A stretch of 64,000 nt of DNA from JAOAPG01 sp963791575 (GCA_963791575.1 CAWBSY010000008.1:186001-250000), one strand, 5' to 3'. Counted from the stretch's first letter, positions 52,794 through 63,188 are shown. A program made the numbers and translations. Notes: generated from the letters alone by a model not told the origin.

Positions 52794-55700
52794 TTGAAGA
52801 AGTTGATCAGCGCCACAGCCGCTGCCGTTTTGTTGCTGGCCACTTTGGGCTTTCTTGCCGCCGCTCCGCAGCAGACCCCTCAACCTCCAAATCCTGCCGA
52901 AGCCGCGCGCCTGAATAATTTGGGCGCTGCTTACATGAATCAGCAGCTCTTCGAAAAGGGTCTCAAATCGTTTGAGCAAGCTGCCGCGCTGGATCCGAAA
53001 CTCGAAATCGCGAAACTAAATCAGGGGATTGCGCTGGTGAATCTCGGCCGCATCGATCCTGCTAAGCAAATCCTCGAAGACGCGGTTAAGGTCGAATCCC
53101 AAAGATCCGCATGCTTGGTACAATCTCGGCACTCCTCGACAAGAACAGCAGCAGCCCGCAGGACGCGGTAGAAGCATTCAAGCACGTCATCGAGATCGAT
53201 CCCGACGACGCCGACACTTGGTATTTTCTCGGCTCAGTCCATTCGCAGCTAAAGCAATTCCCACAAGCCATCGATGCGTTTCAGCATGCGCTCAAGTTGA
53301 ATCCGCTGCACGCCTCGGCGCAGTTCGGGCTCTCGCGCGCTTACCAGCAATCAGGCGATCCGGCGCAAGCCCGCGAGCATCTCACGCGATTCCAATACGT
53401 AACGCAAAACAAGCTGGGCGCAGCAATGAGCCTGGCTTACGGCGAGCAAGGGCAGTATTCGCGAGTGGAAGAGTCACCAAACGTGACAGAAAAAGTCCCG
53501 GCGCAGATTCCAGTGAAGTTTGTGGATGTGACGGAGGGCGGCCGGATTGCGAAAACTCAATACTGATCCGGCAGACTAAGATCTCGACAATCGTATCTTA
53601 GGCCTGGGCGCGTGCTTTCTCGATTATGACGGCGACGGCAAGACTGACATTTTTCTTCCGGACCATGGCCCGCAAGGTGGAATGGCCATGTATCACAATG
53701 TGGGTAATGGCAAGTTTGAGGACGTCACCAGAAACTGGGCTGGATCCAACTCAGCACGGAATCAGGCTGCACGGCGGGCGATTACGACAACGACGGTGCC
53801 ACCGATCTTGTTATCGACTTTCAAGGGCGCATGTAGTTCTTTTGCACAACGAGAAAAATGGCACCTTCAAAGACGTAACAGCAGCAGCCGGAATTAAGAG
53901 CCGACAGCTTTAATTTCGGGTTGACGTTTGTCGACTACGATCACGATGGTGATATTGACCTTTACGTTACCAGTTCCGTCGAGCAAACGATGAGCGCTCA
54001 CCCAGGAATTTGGTCGGAAGCGCTGCCACGTCCCGGCCAAAGTTCGATGTGGCGCAACAACGGAAACGGCACATTTACCGATGTCACCGACTCAGTAGGA
54101 TTATCAGGTAATCCCGGTAATATCGCGGCTGTTGGCACCGACTATAACAATGATCGGGCGGTCGACATCGTCACTACTGGCGACAAGAAACCTGTTATTT
54201 ACGAGAATCCTCGAGAGGGGAAATTTCCGCAGCGCGAGCCCTGGTCTGCGAGTATGCCATCGTCTACGGTTGCTGTTGCGGTTCTCGATTTTGACCATGA
54301 CGGCTGGATGGATCTCGCTTTCACTCACGCTGGCTCGCCTGCGCTCACGCTTTGGCGCAACAACCACGGCAAGACCTTTGACCCAGTCACGCTTCCGACC
54401 ACCAATTGGGTGCACGCTTTCGGCGTTGCAGCTTTCGACTACGACAATGATGGCTGGATCGACCTCGTCGCCCTCGGCGAAACCAAAGATGGAAAAGGCG
54501 AAGTCAAGCTGTTCCGCAACCTCGGTCCGGACGGTTTCAAAGACGTCACCGCAGACGTTGGCCTCGACAAAATTCAGCTGAAAGATCCTCGCGCCATCAT
54601 CACCGGCGACTACGACAACGATGGCGCCACTGATCTTCTCATCACACAAGAATCACGGTCCGGCCGTTCTTCTCAGAAATGAAGGTGGCAACAAGAATCA
54701 TTGGCTGCGACTGTCGTTGAAAGGTTTAAACGACAACAAGAGCGCCATCGGAACCAAGATGGAAGTGTTCGCAGGCGCGAATCGTCAGAAGTTCGAAATC
54801 GCTGGATCGTCCGGCTATCTCGGACAGAACTCCACAGTGATCAACATCGGCTTAGGCCAGGCGAAACAGCCGATGTCGTTCGAATGCTCTGGCCCACCGG
54901 AGTGTTGCAAGACGAGATAGAAGTCGCTGGCGACCGTGAGCAGGCTTATACCGAGATCGACCGCCGCGGCAGCTCCTGTCCAACTCTCTTCGTGTGGAAT
55001 GGCAAGCAGTACGAACTCGTCGCAGACGTTCTTGGCGCTGGTGTAGTTGGCCACTGGGTCGCGCCCGGCGAGCGTAATATTCCTCGACCCACGGAATACG
55101 TCAAGATCGATCGCAAAGCAATCCGCGAAAAAGACGGCAAACTCAGCTTCCGCTTGATGGAGCCGATGGAAGAGGTCGTCTATCTGGACCAAGTGCGCCT
55201 GCTCGCTGTCGATCATCCATCCGATGTCGACGTTTATCCCAATGAGTATTTCGCCAGCAATCCCCCGTACCCACCCTTCAAGGTGATTGCCAGCCGCGAC
55301 GCCCGCCCTCCAGCCGGCGCGTGGGATGATCATGGTCACGACGTCTTGCCCGACTTCCTGGCGCATCGCTACTTCGGCGACTTCGATCTGCTCTCCTTCA
55401 AAGGCTTCGCCAAGCCGCATAGTTTGGAACTCGATCTCGGCGAACCGTATCAAGGAGGCCCGCTGCGGCTGCTGCTCCACGGCGAGATCGAATATTTCAC
55501 AGCCACGGGAATGTACGCAGCTGATCAGGCAGGTATTCAAGCGACCGCGCCTTACGTGGAAGCTCTTGTAGCAGATGGAAGCGGCGGAAGAGGGAAGTGG
55601 GTTCGCGTCATCGACGACATGGGATTTCCCGCCGGACTGCCGCGCACCATGACTGCCGATCTCACGGACAAGCTGCCGCATGGCACGAAGCGAATCCGCA

Positions 55701-56276
55701 TCTCAACCAATCTGCAGATTTATTGGGACAACATTCTGATCGACCGCACCGAGCAGAACGTGAGCTCTCGTCTGACGCCGGTTCCGCTCGAACGCGCCGA
55801 TCTCGGCTTCCACGGCTATCCGCGCGCAGATCGAAGCTCAACCTCCGGGCAATGTGAAGTATGTATACGAGCAAGTCAGCCGTACGGGTCCGTATGCGCG
55901 GCAAGCAGGCACCTACACTCGTTACGGCGATGTGAAGCCGCTGCTCACGGGTTTTGATGACAAACTCGCGGTGTTCGGATCAGGCGAGGAAGTTGCGCTC
56001 GAGTTCGATCCGAGTTCATTGCCGGTCTTGCCGAAAGGCTGGACGCGCGATTATTTCTTCGTAGCAAACGGCTACGAAAAAGATATGGACTTCTACGCCG
56101 CCGACGGCAGCACAGTAGAACCTCTGCCATTCCGGAAGATGGGAACGTATCCATATCCGGGCAAATCCTTCCCGCTCGATGAAACCCATCTCGATTATTT
56201 CTTGAAATACAATACGAGGTACGTCTCAGGAAACGAGCCGCAAGGATACTGGTACGACTACAAGCCAGAAAAATAG
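52794..56276 (+). CDS. TPR / FG-GAP / UnbV exported protein with extra C-terminal region (about nine frame breaks)
   Basis: A single gene of about 1,160 residues is pieced together from at least nine frames. It starts at TTG with GGAGG upstream and a signal peptide (ISATAAAVLLLATLGFLAAA). TPRs follow (LNNLGAAYMNQQLFEKGLKS), then FG-GAP units (FLDYDGDGKTDIFL, FVDYDHDGDIDLYV, FDYDNDGWIDLVALG), then an UnbV-like module (GSSGYLGQNSTVINIGLGQ) and more than 400 further residues with CPTLFVWNGKQYELVADVLG. Most breaks equal one extra base; two equal a missing base. The final fragment ends at 56276. Whether it is a true pseudogene or a poorly sequenced gene is undecided. Confidence 0.65.
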
Positions 56277-56350
56277 CAGCCCCCAAATCGCACTATGAAA
56301 ACGTTTTAATATTGACTTTTTCGGCTACTCCGAATCCAATACCTGCATTA

Positions 56351-57736
56351 ATGGAAACTTCCTCGGCGACCGTTCCATCCACCACTCCTGGACTCAGACG
56401 CTCTCTCACGCTTTGGGATCTGATTCTCTACGGTGTCATCGTCATTCAGCCGGTGGCTCCCATGTCTGTGTTTGGCGTGTTGAGCAATCGCGGTCGCGGC
56501 CATGTTGTTACAACCATCCTCATCGCAATGATCGCCATGCTCTTCACCGCCATCAGCTACGGACGCATGGCTCGCGCATATCCCAGCGCCGGTTCGGCGT
56601 TCACGTATGTCGGACAAGAGATCAATCCCGCGCTCGGCTACGTCACTGGCTGGAGCATGGTCATGGATTACCTGCTCAATCCCATGATCTGCATTATCTG
56701 GATCAGCCAGCAGGCGCACGTGTTTGCGCCCGGCGTTCCTTACGCTGGGTGGGCGGTCTTTTTTGCGCTGGTTTTTACCGGACTTGAATATTCAGGGAGT
56801 CAAAACTTCGGCGCGCGTGAACACCGCGCTGGCTGCGGGAATGGGAGTGGTGATCGCGATCTTCTTCGTCGCTGCGGCCCGCTACATCTTCGGACATCCT
56901 CATGACGGCGCCGCATTCTTCACTCGGCCGTTTTACGATCCGCCGAGTTGGAATACAAAAGCCGTGCTGGGAGGGACTTCCGTCGCCGTGCTGACCTATA
57001 TCGGCTTCGACGGCATCTCGACGCTCTCGGAAGAGGCCGAAAATCCCCGCCGCAATATTCTGCTTGCCACGGTGCTCGTTTGCGTCGTGATCGGAATTTT
57101 GTCCGCCGTTCCAGGTCTATGCCGCGCAGTTGATTTGGCCCGCGTCCCAGCCTTATCCGAACATGGACACGGCTTTCACCTTCGTTGCCGGCCGAGCCTG
57201 GGCACCATTATTTGCGATCGTCGGATTCACGTTAGTCGTGGCAAACTTCGGCTCTGGCATGGGAGCGCAACTCGGTGCGGCGCGCCTGCTCTACGGCATG
57301 GGCCGCAGCAACGCGCTGCCAAAATCTTTTTTCGGAGTCGTCGATCCGAAGAGACGAGTTCCCCGTAATAACGTGCTGTTTGTCGGAGGTCTCGCGCTCG
57401 CAGGGGCTTTCCTACTTCCCGCATTAGCTGGGGCGACAACCGGATACGATCTCGGAGCGAACTTGCTGAACTTCGGCGCGCTGATAGCATTTATGGGCGT
57501 CAATGCAGCCGCCTTCGTTCGCTATTACCTGCACGAGGATCAAAAGAAGCTTAGCAATCTTTTGCCGCCCGTTCTTGGCTTCATAATATGTTTTCTTCTT
57601 TGGATAAGCCTGAGTCCCGAAAGCCCTCGTCTTCGGCGCGATCTGGATGGCGGTAGGAATTGCGGTCGGCGCATGGAAGACGAAAGGTTTCCGCGGAAAC
57701 TTAGTGGACTTCGAACTGCCTCCGGAAGAAGCCTGA
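56351..57736 (+). CDS. APC-family amino-acid permease (three frame breaks)
   Basis: A transporter of the amino acid-polyamine-organocation superfamily, about 460 residues after repair. Fragments in order: LTLWDLILYGVIVIQPVAPM and SYGRMARAYPSAGSAFTYVG; then VNTALAAGMGVVIAIFFVAA and LTYIGFDGISTLSEEAENPR; then FTLVVANFGSGMGAQLGAAR and RYYLHEDQKK; then WMAVGIAVGAWKTKGF to a stop at 57736. All three breaks (about 56780, 57110, 57620) equal one extra base. ATG at 56351 chosen over upstream codons. The substrate is not known. Confidence 0.8.
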
Positions 57737-58014
57737 AAGGGAACCACAACGTTTCGGAGGCCGTCAGCACGGAAGTACGTGGACTGACACACAAGATCAA
57801 GCCACGACTCGGTGTGGGTTGTCCGCTGGGAAGGAACAATGCGCCATGTCCCGGGGCCGGCGAAATTTGTGCTTACAGTGCTTGCGATCGTGTAGCTACA
57901 CTAACGTCGTTCATCGTGATGCTCCCGTCGCTGTCACGTTCTGAAACGCCTATCCTCAGCTTCGTGCTACATTTTGCTCAGCGGTTTCGGTTTTCATAAA
58001 AGATCGCCTGGCAA

Positions 58015-59367
58015 ATGGATCAACGTCTTATTCTCGTCAATTTACTTGTGCAGCTCGGCGTAGCTGCCGCCGTGGCTAGTGCGCTAGTTCGTTCGGTTGA
58101 ATTCAAGAAATTATTGTTTCGCGAAAACCGTTCTCTCAAACAGCGGATTTATTTGGTGTTATGGATCGGGATCCCCATAGCTTTAGGTGTGTGGATTCGA
58201 TTTATTGCCAAGAGTTTTTTTGCCGGCGATCTATCGTTCGAGACAACGATTTTGCTGGGTGTGGTTGCTGGCCGGTTTAACGGCGCGCTTGGGGGCGCGC
58301 TCATCGCATTGCCAGCCGTGCTACACGGGGAATGGGCTACATTACCATTTAATCTCCTATGCGGCGCCATTGCGGGCCAGCTCCGCCGTATTGCCCCGGA
58401 CCGCGAAGATATTTGGTCGTTTTCGCCATTCATCGATCTCAGCATCTACCGCATGATCCGCCGCAATCTGCCGACTCCCCGATTGTTCGATTGGCAGGTC
58501 ATGTTTTTTGCCACCATCGTCGGGTTGCGGTTTATCCATACGGAATTGGCAAGATTTTTCCCTCGCTCGACTTATAGTCTCGAGAGCCCAAACCTTTGGG
58601 TGGAAGTCGCTATTTACGCAACCTCGATCATGGTCATTGGCACGGAACTTAAGATTTGGAATAGCGTCCGCATCCAGATCAAGCTGGAAGAACAGGAACG
58701 CCTGCTACTGCACTCGCGCATGGAGGCGTTACAGAATCAGATCAATCCACATTTCCTGTTCAATACTCTGAACTCGATTTCATCGCTGGTTCGTTTCGAT
58801 CCCGATACTGCCCGCGAACTTATTATCAAACTCGCAACCATTTTGCGGCGTCTGCTGAACAGCAGCGACTCATTCGTGCCGCTGCAAGATGAAGTGGACT
58901 TTATCGACAATTACCTCGACATTGAAGTTGTCCGATTTGGCCGCGACAAATTGCGTGTGGTGAAGGAGCTCGATCCCGCAACCCTCGAAATCATGGTTCC
59001 GAGCATGTTGTTGCAGCCCCTCGTCGAGAACTCGATTAAGCACGGGCTCTCATCCAAGATTGAAGGCGGAAGCATCTACATGCGTAGCAGACTTGATGAT
59101 TCCAACCTGACCATTGAAGTTGAGGACGACGGAGTCGGTATGGGATCGGCAAGCTTTGTTGAAAGACCAACCGGCTTCGGCGGAAACGGGATAGGAATGG
59201 CGAATATCGCAGAGCGTCTGAAGGTCCTTTACGGCGATAAAGCGAAGATGACGATCGATAGCCGCCACGGAAGGGGGACACTAGTCCGGTTACGGCTTCC
59301 CGTCCTGCCAACTGAGGGCGCAATTCCGGTTGTGCTTTATGAAGAGCGTTCCAGCACCCGGCGATAA
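58015..59367 (+). CDS. LytS-type membrane histidine kinase
   Basis: A 450-residue kinase of the LytS/YehU (His_kinase, PF06580) class. Several N-terminal membrane helices (LWIGIPIALGVWIRFIAKSF, LLGVVAGRFNGALGGALIAL) resemble the 5TMR_LYT sensor. His246 lies in QNQINPHFLFNTLNSISSL. ATPase motifs follow: LLQPLVENSIKHGL, DDGVGMG and GNGIGMANIAERL. No LytR-type regulator is adjacent, so it is an orphan in this window. Its last 31 bases overlap the convergent bshA end. Confidence 0.9.
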   Translation: MDQRLILVNLLVQLGVAAAVASALVRSVEFKKLLFRENRSLKQRIYLVLWIGIPIALGVWIRFIAKSFFAGDLSFETTILLGVVAGRFNGALGGALIALPAVLHGEWATLPFNLLCGAIAGQLRRIAPDREDIWSFSPFIDLSIYRMIRRNLPTPRLFDWQVMFFATIVGLRFIHTELARFFPRSTYSLESPNLWVEVAIYATSIMVIGTELKIWNSVRIQIKLEEQERLLLHSRMEALQNQINPHFLFNTLNSISSLVRFDPDTARELIIKLATILRRLLNSSDSFVPLQDEVDFIDNYLDIEVVRFGRDKLRVVKELDPATLEIMVPSMLLQPLVENSIKHGLSSKIEGGSIYMRSRLDDSNLTIEVEDDGVGMGSASFVERPTGFGGNGIGMANIAERLKVLYGDKAKMTIDSRHGRGTLVRLRLPVLPTEGAIPVVLYEERSSTRR

Positions 59368-60479
59368 AACTCTTCGTATTGGGGAATAATCTTTGTCGTG
59401 CAAAAACGCGATTGTGCAACTTCGCGGCTCGCCTTAGCCATTTTGCGCAAGCTGCCTTCATCTTTTAATAAATTGATCGCCTGGCGCGCCATGGTTTCGA
59501 CATCACCAACTTCTGCCAGATAGCCGCTCTTGCCATTCTCGATGACTTCAGGAACGCCGCCCACACGAGTCGCTATGGGGACTACCTCGCATGCCATCCC
59601 TTCCAGGGCTGCCAATCCGAACGATTCGAGTTCACTAGGCAAGAGCATGATGTCTGCCAACGCGAGCTTCGTGTAAACCTGGTCCTGCTTGCCCAGAAAT
59701 ACTACGTCGTTCTGGATGCCTTTATGTGCTGCCAGCCATTCCGCACGGGAACGATCGGGGCCGTCTCCGATCAGCAGCAGCTTGGAAGGAATTTGCTTTC
59801 GCACGCGATCGAAGATCTCTATGGTGTCCATCAGTCGCTTTACAGGCCGAAAATTCGAGAGGTGAACCAGGATGCGTTCGCCATTGGGCGCGTATTCAAG
59901 ACGCCGATTAGCCGCGTCCGCATCACGAACATAGAGATCGCAATTCACAAAGTTGTAAATGACCTGGATGTGGTTCTGAATGTCGAACTCTCGTAAGGTA
60001 CGCTCACGTAGATATTCCGAGATTGCGGTTACGCCGTCGCTTTGTTCAATTGAAAATCGCGTGATCGGCAAGTAGGAGGGATCTTGTCCTACTAGTGTGA
60101 TATCGGTTCCGTGCAGCGTCGTTACAAACGGAAGTCTTCGACTTGGCTTGCCAGCGGCTAACATTTGTTTCGCAAGCATTGCGCTTACTGAATGCGGGAT
60201 GGCGTAGTGTACGTGCAGCAAATCCAGCTCGTAAAATTCCGAGACTTCGGCCATGCGGGTCGCCAATGCCAAATCGTAAGGCGGGTAGTCGAACAGCGGA
60301 TAACGGGAGACTTCAACTTCGTGATAATGAATATTGGCGTGGGGCCGCGTCAGGCGGATAGGCTGAGCATAAGTAATGAAATGAATTTGGTGACCACGAT
60401 CGGCAAGCTCCAATCCAAGTTCGGTGGCTACTACGCCACTTCCTCCGTAAGTTGGATAACAAGTAATTCCGATCTTCAT
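59337..60479 (-). CDS. bshA: N-acetyl-alpha-D-glucosaminyl L-malate synthase
   Basis: First enzyme of bacillithiol synthesis: joins GlcNAc from UDP-GlcNAc to L-malate. The GT-B protein opens KIGITCYPTYGGSGVVATEL, a BshA hallmark, followed by YPLFDYPPYDLALATRMAEV, VTTLHGTDITLVGQDPSY and, at the donor site, LLPSELESFGLAALEGMACE. Start at 60479 preferred over 60497 because AAGGACAAC is properly spaced. Bacillithiol is known from Acidobacteria among others. bshB and bshC are not in this window. Confidence 0.92.
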   Translation of the reverse strand: MKIGITCYPTYGGSGVVATELGLELADRGHQIHFITYAQPIRLTRPHANIHYHEVEVSRYPLFDYPPYDLALATRMAEVSEFYELDLLHVHYAIPHSVSAMLAKQMLAAGKPSRRLPFVTTLHGTDITLVGQDPSYLPITRFSIEQSDGVTAISEYLRERTLREFDIQNHIQVIYNFVNCDLYVRDADAANRRLEYAPNGERILVHLSNFRPVKRLMDTIEIFDRVRKQIPSKLLLIGDGPDRSRAEWLAAHKGIQNDVVFLGKQDQVYTKLALADIMLLPSELESFGLAALEGMACEVVPIATRVGGVPEVIENGKSGYLAEVGDVETMARQAINLLKDEGSLRKMAKASREVAQSRFCTTKIIPQYEEFYRRVLERSS

Positions 60480-60586
60480 GTTGTCCTTGTGACGCACGAA
60501 TGTAATGGCCTCTCACATTCGATGGCTGACGCCGAGGTTGGATTCAGATTTTAGCTTTGGGCGACGATGAGGCGGACGAGGGAAGG

Positions 60587-61273
60587 CTACTCAGTGCTTG
60601 CAGCAGTTTTTGCACTTGCGCGGCTGGCGAAACCTGTATCCAGTTTGTCGAGATACTGCTGCAATTGCTGTTGAACGGTATTATCAAGGGCGGTGAACTC
60701 GATACCCATACCCACGCCAGGATCGCTGGCTCTGACGATGCCCGTCGTCTTAACTTTCTCCGAATCAATCCAGAACGTAATCACGATTTTAGTCCCAGAC
60801 GTGAGGGGCATCAGGGTCTCGACATAGCAGCCTCGGCCACCGATATCCGTTGCACTGGTTTGCATGTGCGGACGGCGCGAGTCTTCGAACGAAATCTCAA
60901 TAGGGAAGAGCATCTTGTGGCGCACGAACCGCCGTTTATTCTTCCCTCGTGGCTGCTGCATCTGGGGATCGGTGGGAGTAAGTTCTTCCCAGGGGTTCTG
61001 CTGATTGTCGAGGATCTCAATTCCAGCCTCGATTTTTCGTACAGCTCCCCCATCGACCACCCACACTATTCGAAAGCGGGCTTTCTTGTCCCCGTACTGC
61101 ACTCCAATTACTTCGCCCGGTTTTAATGAATGGTTAATGCGAGAAAGCATCGCGCCATGACTGCTTATGTTGCCAGCGCTGGCACTTTGAAAAAATGGAC
61201 GACCGTCCGCATCCATGCCCCAAACTCTGACAGGGATGTCTGTTTCTAAACGAGGTTCCGGTCTGTGTTCCAT
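60587..61273 (-). CDS. Double PilZ-domain protein
   Basis: Same layout as the gene at 15500: an N-terminal barrel (EPRLETDIPVRVWGM, GNISSHGAMLS) and a C-terminal PilZ (KRRFVRHKMLFPIEISFEDS, TDIGGRGCYVETLMPLTSGT). The C-terminal DxSxxG equivalent is DIGGRG, slightly divergent. It ends with a basic, disordered tail. Start uncertain: ATG at 61273 or a TTG at 61300, neither with a strong ribosome site. Confidence 0.82.
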   Translation of the reverse strand: MEHRPEPRLETDIPVRVWGMDADGRPFFQSASAGNISSHGAMLSRINHSLKPGEVIGVQYGDKKARFRIVWVVDGGAVRKIEAGIEILDNQQNPWEELTPTDPQMQQPRGKNKRRFVRHKMLFPIEISFEDSRRPHMQTSATDIGGRGCYVETLMPLTSGTKIVITFWIDSEKVKTTGIVRASDPGVGMGIEFTALDNTVQQQLQQYLDKLDTGFASRASAKTAASTE

Positions 61274-61415
61274 GAAGGTGCGAACCGCCGCGTAGTTCAA
61301 TTAGCTAGACCTAATAATAACTCGCAAGTCTATCGCAGGTATCAGCAATATCGCAGTGTGCGGATGTCGAAAGGACCTGTACAACCGTGTTAAACAACGG
61401 CTGCGTCGGTTAAGT

Positions 61416-62276
61416 TCATGTCAAATCGCGGTAGGAGATCAGCTCAATATTGTTGCGGTCTAGCATGTCGCGGGCCGCAGGAGAAGTAAGAATGTGCAAC
61501 TCCTGAACGCGCGATTCTCTTAATCGTGTTCCGACCGTCTGCAATTCCGTATCGTTGTAGCCAGGGTGAGATACAAATTCCCATGTACCATCCGGAAGAT
61601 TCTCTATGAGTGCCCGAAATAACTCTTCATTCAGAGCACCGGTTGCGGCAATGCTGAGAGCCCCATCAGGGCTGAGCATGCCAGCGTCATTTACCGACTG
61701 ATGGAAGGTTTTGGCAAACACTCCGAGAAGCTTCACTTGGGAAAGTCGTTTCCACAAACTTGGCTGCTCAGCGAGTAACGACATAGGAACCGATTCAAAC
61801 GGATTTCGCACAGCGCGTACACCACACGCCTTCGCGGCACGCAGCAGGGGACGAAGCAGATGGGGAAAAATGTGGGTGTGTTTATGAGTATCGATGTGCG
61901 AAACTTCGATTCCCGCCGACTGTAACTTGCGGATTTGCGCCGTAGCCTCGGCCTCGATCTCATCTGCGTTGAGGCGTCTGCCGAGGGATAGAATCGCAAA
62001 CTTACTCAAACCTTGGCGGAACTTCAAAGATTCGGTTTGAAGCAAACTCGGAACGCGCGCCGGATCGAGTACCGGTGAGCCATCCACTAAAACGACATGA
62101 CAACCCACACTAAGTCGAGGTGCGGAGTGCGAAATCTGAACCGCATCTTCGAACGCTGCTCCATTTGCCATCAACGTGGCAGAGGTCAGGACCCCGTTTT
62201 CATGCGCTTCACTGATCCCGCGATTTACCCCTGCCGTTAGACCGAAATCATCCGCATTAATGATTAATCTCTTCAC
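61416..62276 (-). CDS. HpnK/ChbG-type carbohydrate deacetylase
   Basis: A YdjC-family polysaccharide deacetylase, 286 residues. KRLIINADDFGLTAGVNRGI holds the conserved metal-binding Asp pair, TSATLMANGAAFEDAV and VGCHVVLVDGSPVLDPARVP are typical of HpnK, and VSHIDTHKHTHIFP carries metal-binding His residues. HpnK proteins are linked to hopanoid pathways, but no other hopanoid gene is in this window, so a ChbG-like sugar role remains possible. Confidence 0.85.
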   Translation of the reverse strand: MKRLIINADDFGLTAGVNRGISEAHENGVLTSATLMANGAAFEDAVQISHSAPRLSVGCHVVLVDGSPVLDPARVPSLLQTESLKFRQGLSKFAILSLGRRLNADEIEAEATAQIRKLQSAGIEVSHIDTHKHTHIFPHLLRPLLRAAKACGVRAVRNPFESVPMSLLAEQPSLWKRLSQVKLLGVFAKTFHQSVNDAGMLSPDGALSIAATGALNEELFRALIENLPDGTWEFVSHPGYNDTELQTVGTRLRESRVQELHILTSPAARDMLDRNNIELISYRDLT

Positions 62277-62409
62277 CGCGAGAGTTTAGCAGGGAAGCGG
62301 CATTGCCAAGATCCCACAGCAAGTCCCGACTATCATTTGGCCGAACACGTGATGCATCAGTTTGTTATCATGTCTCATACTTCTTTTGTTAGCCCTTTGA
62401 GATCGAGAG

Positions 62410-62486
62410 GGGCGGTTAGCTCAGTTGGTTAGAGCGCCTGCCTTACAAGCAGGAGGTCGCAGGTTCGAGTCCTGCACTGCCCACCA
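62410..62486 (+). tRNA. tRNA-Val (anticodon TAC)
   Basis: A complete cloverleaf: acceptor GGGCGGT/ACTGCCC with one G-T pair, D-arm TAGCTCAGTTGGTTAGAGC, anticodon stem CTGCC/AAGCAG region with loop containing TAC, T-arm CAGGTTCGAGTCCTG and an encoded CCA. It lies 18 bases before the truncated response-regulator gene. Confidence 0.97.
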
Positions 62487-62504
62487 TTTATCTCCAATTT
62501 ACTC

Positions 62505-63188
62505 ATGAGGTTAGTAGCGTCGCGCTCGTCGAGCACGACCAAAGTTTTGCAGGAGGTCATACGAGAAGCTTTCACTGTGGAAGGCTATGAAGTCGAGGTC
62601 GTTTCGAATGGAACCGCCGGATTGGAATTCATCCGACAGAAGACTCATTCGGGTCTGATCGTTAATTTGCAACTTCCGGGATTGTCAACATGGGATCTTT
62701 GCCGGCAGCTCATGCAAGCTGCTCCGGCGACTCTCTTTGTTGTGCTCAGTGCAAGCCCAACGACCGTGGATAAAGTGTTTTTCTTGGAGATGGGAGCGGA
62801 CGACTACATAGCTGTCCCCTTTAGCCCGAAAGAACTCGTTGCCCGTTTGCATGCTCTCCGAAGGCGGATGTTTCAGTTCACCGCGGAAGGTCTCTGCATT
62901 TTCGGCAACGTTATGGTGGACCTCATGAAGATGGAAGTCATTCGTGATCACATTGAGATCAAGCTCACCATTAAAGAGTTCCGGACCTTGGAATTCATGA
63001 TCAAGAATGCGGGGCGAGCGATTAGCCGGGACGAACTGCTAAACGAAGTATGGGGATATAAGGATTATCCCTGTTCATTATTTGCAACCGGGGAAGCTAA
63101 AAAGACTCTCCCACCAGCTCTTCACTTTTTTTCCAAAGCGCCTCGGCGGTGTTTGGGTCGAGCGCATATCCGCGCACGCCTTCGCTGA
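62505..63188 (+). CDS. Degenerate response regulator with truncated winged-helix domain
   Basis: The receiver has lost its chemistry: Asn54 replaces the phospho-acceptor Asp in LIVNLQLPGL, and the acidic start is VASRSSS. A winged-helix domain follows (FGNVMVDLMKMEVIRDH, KLTIKEFRTLEFMIKNAGRA) but breaks off after ELLNEVWGYKDYP, before the recognition helix and wing. From about 63085 the frame continues only as the shadow of the minus-strand SDR. Truncation here coincides with a composition change, so a rearrangement or assembly join is likely. The ATG has no strong ribosome site. Confidence 0.7.
   Translation: MRLVASRSSSTTKVLQEVIREAFTVEGYEVEVVSNGTAGLEFIRQKTHSGLIVNLQLPGLSTWDLCRQLMQAAPATLFVVLSASPTTVDKVFFLEMGADDYIAVPFSPKELVARLHALRRRMFQFTAEGLCIFGNVMVDLMKMEVIRDHIEIKLTIKEFRTLEFMIKNAGRAISRDELLNEVWGYKDYPCSLFATGEAKKTLPPALHFFSKAPRRCLGRAHIRARLR

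Noticed and set aside
54815..55681. 288-residue minus-strand ORF
   Set aside because: Antisense to the UnbV/TPR gene; it has no motifs and spans the frame-broken region only by chance.
57130..57999. Long permease-frame tail after 57736
   Set aside because: After the third frame break the residues no longer resemble an APC permease; the repaired frame stops at 57736.
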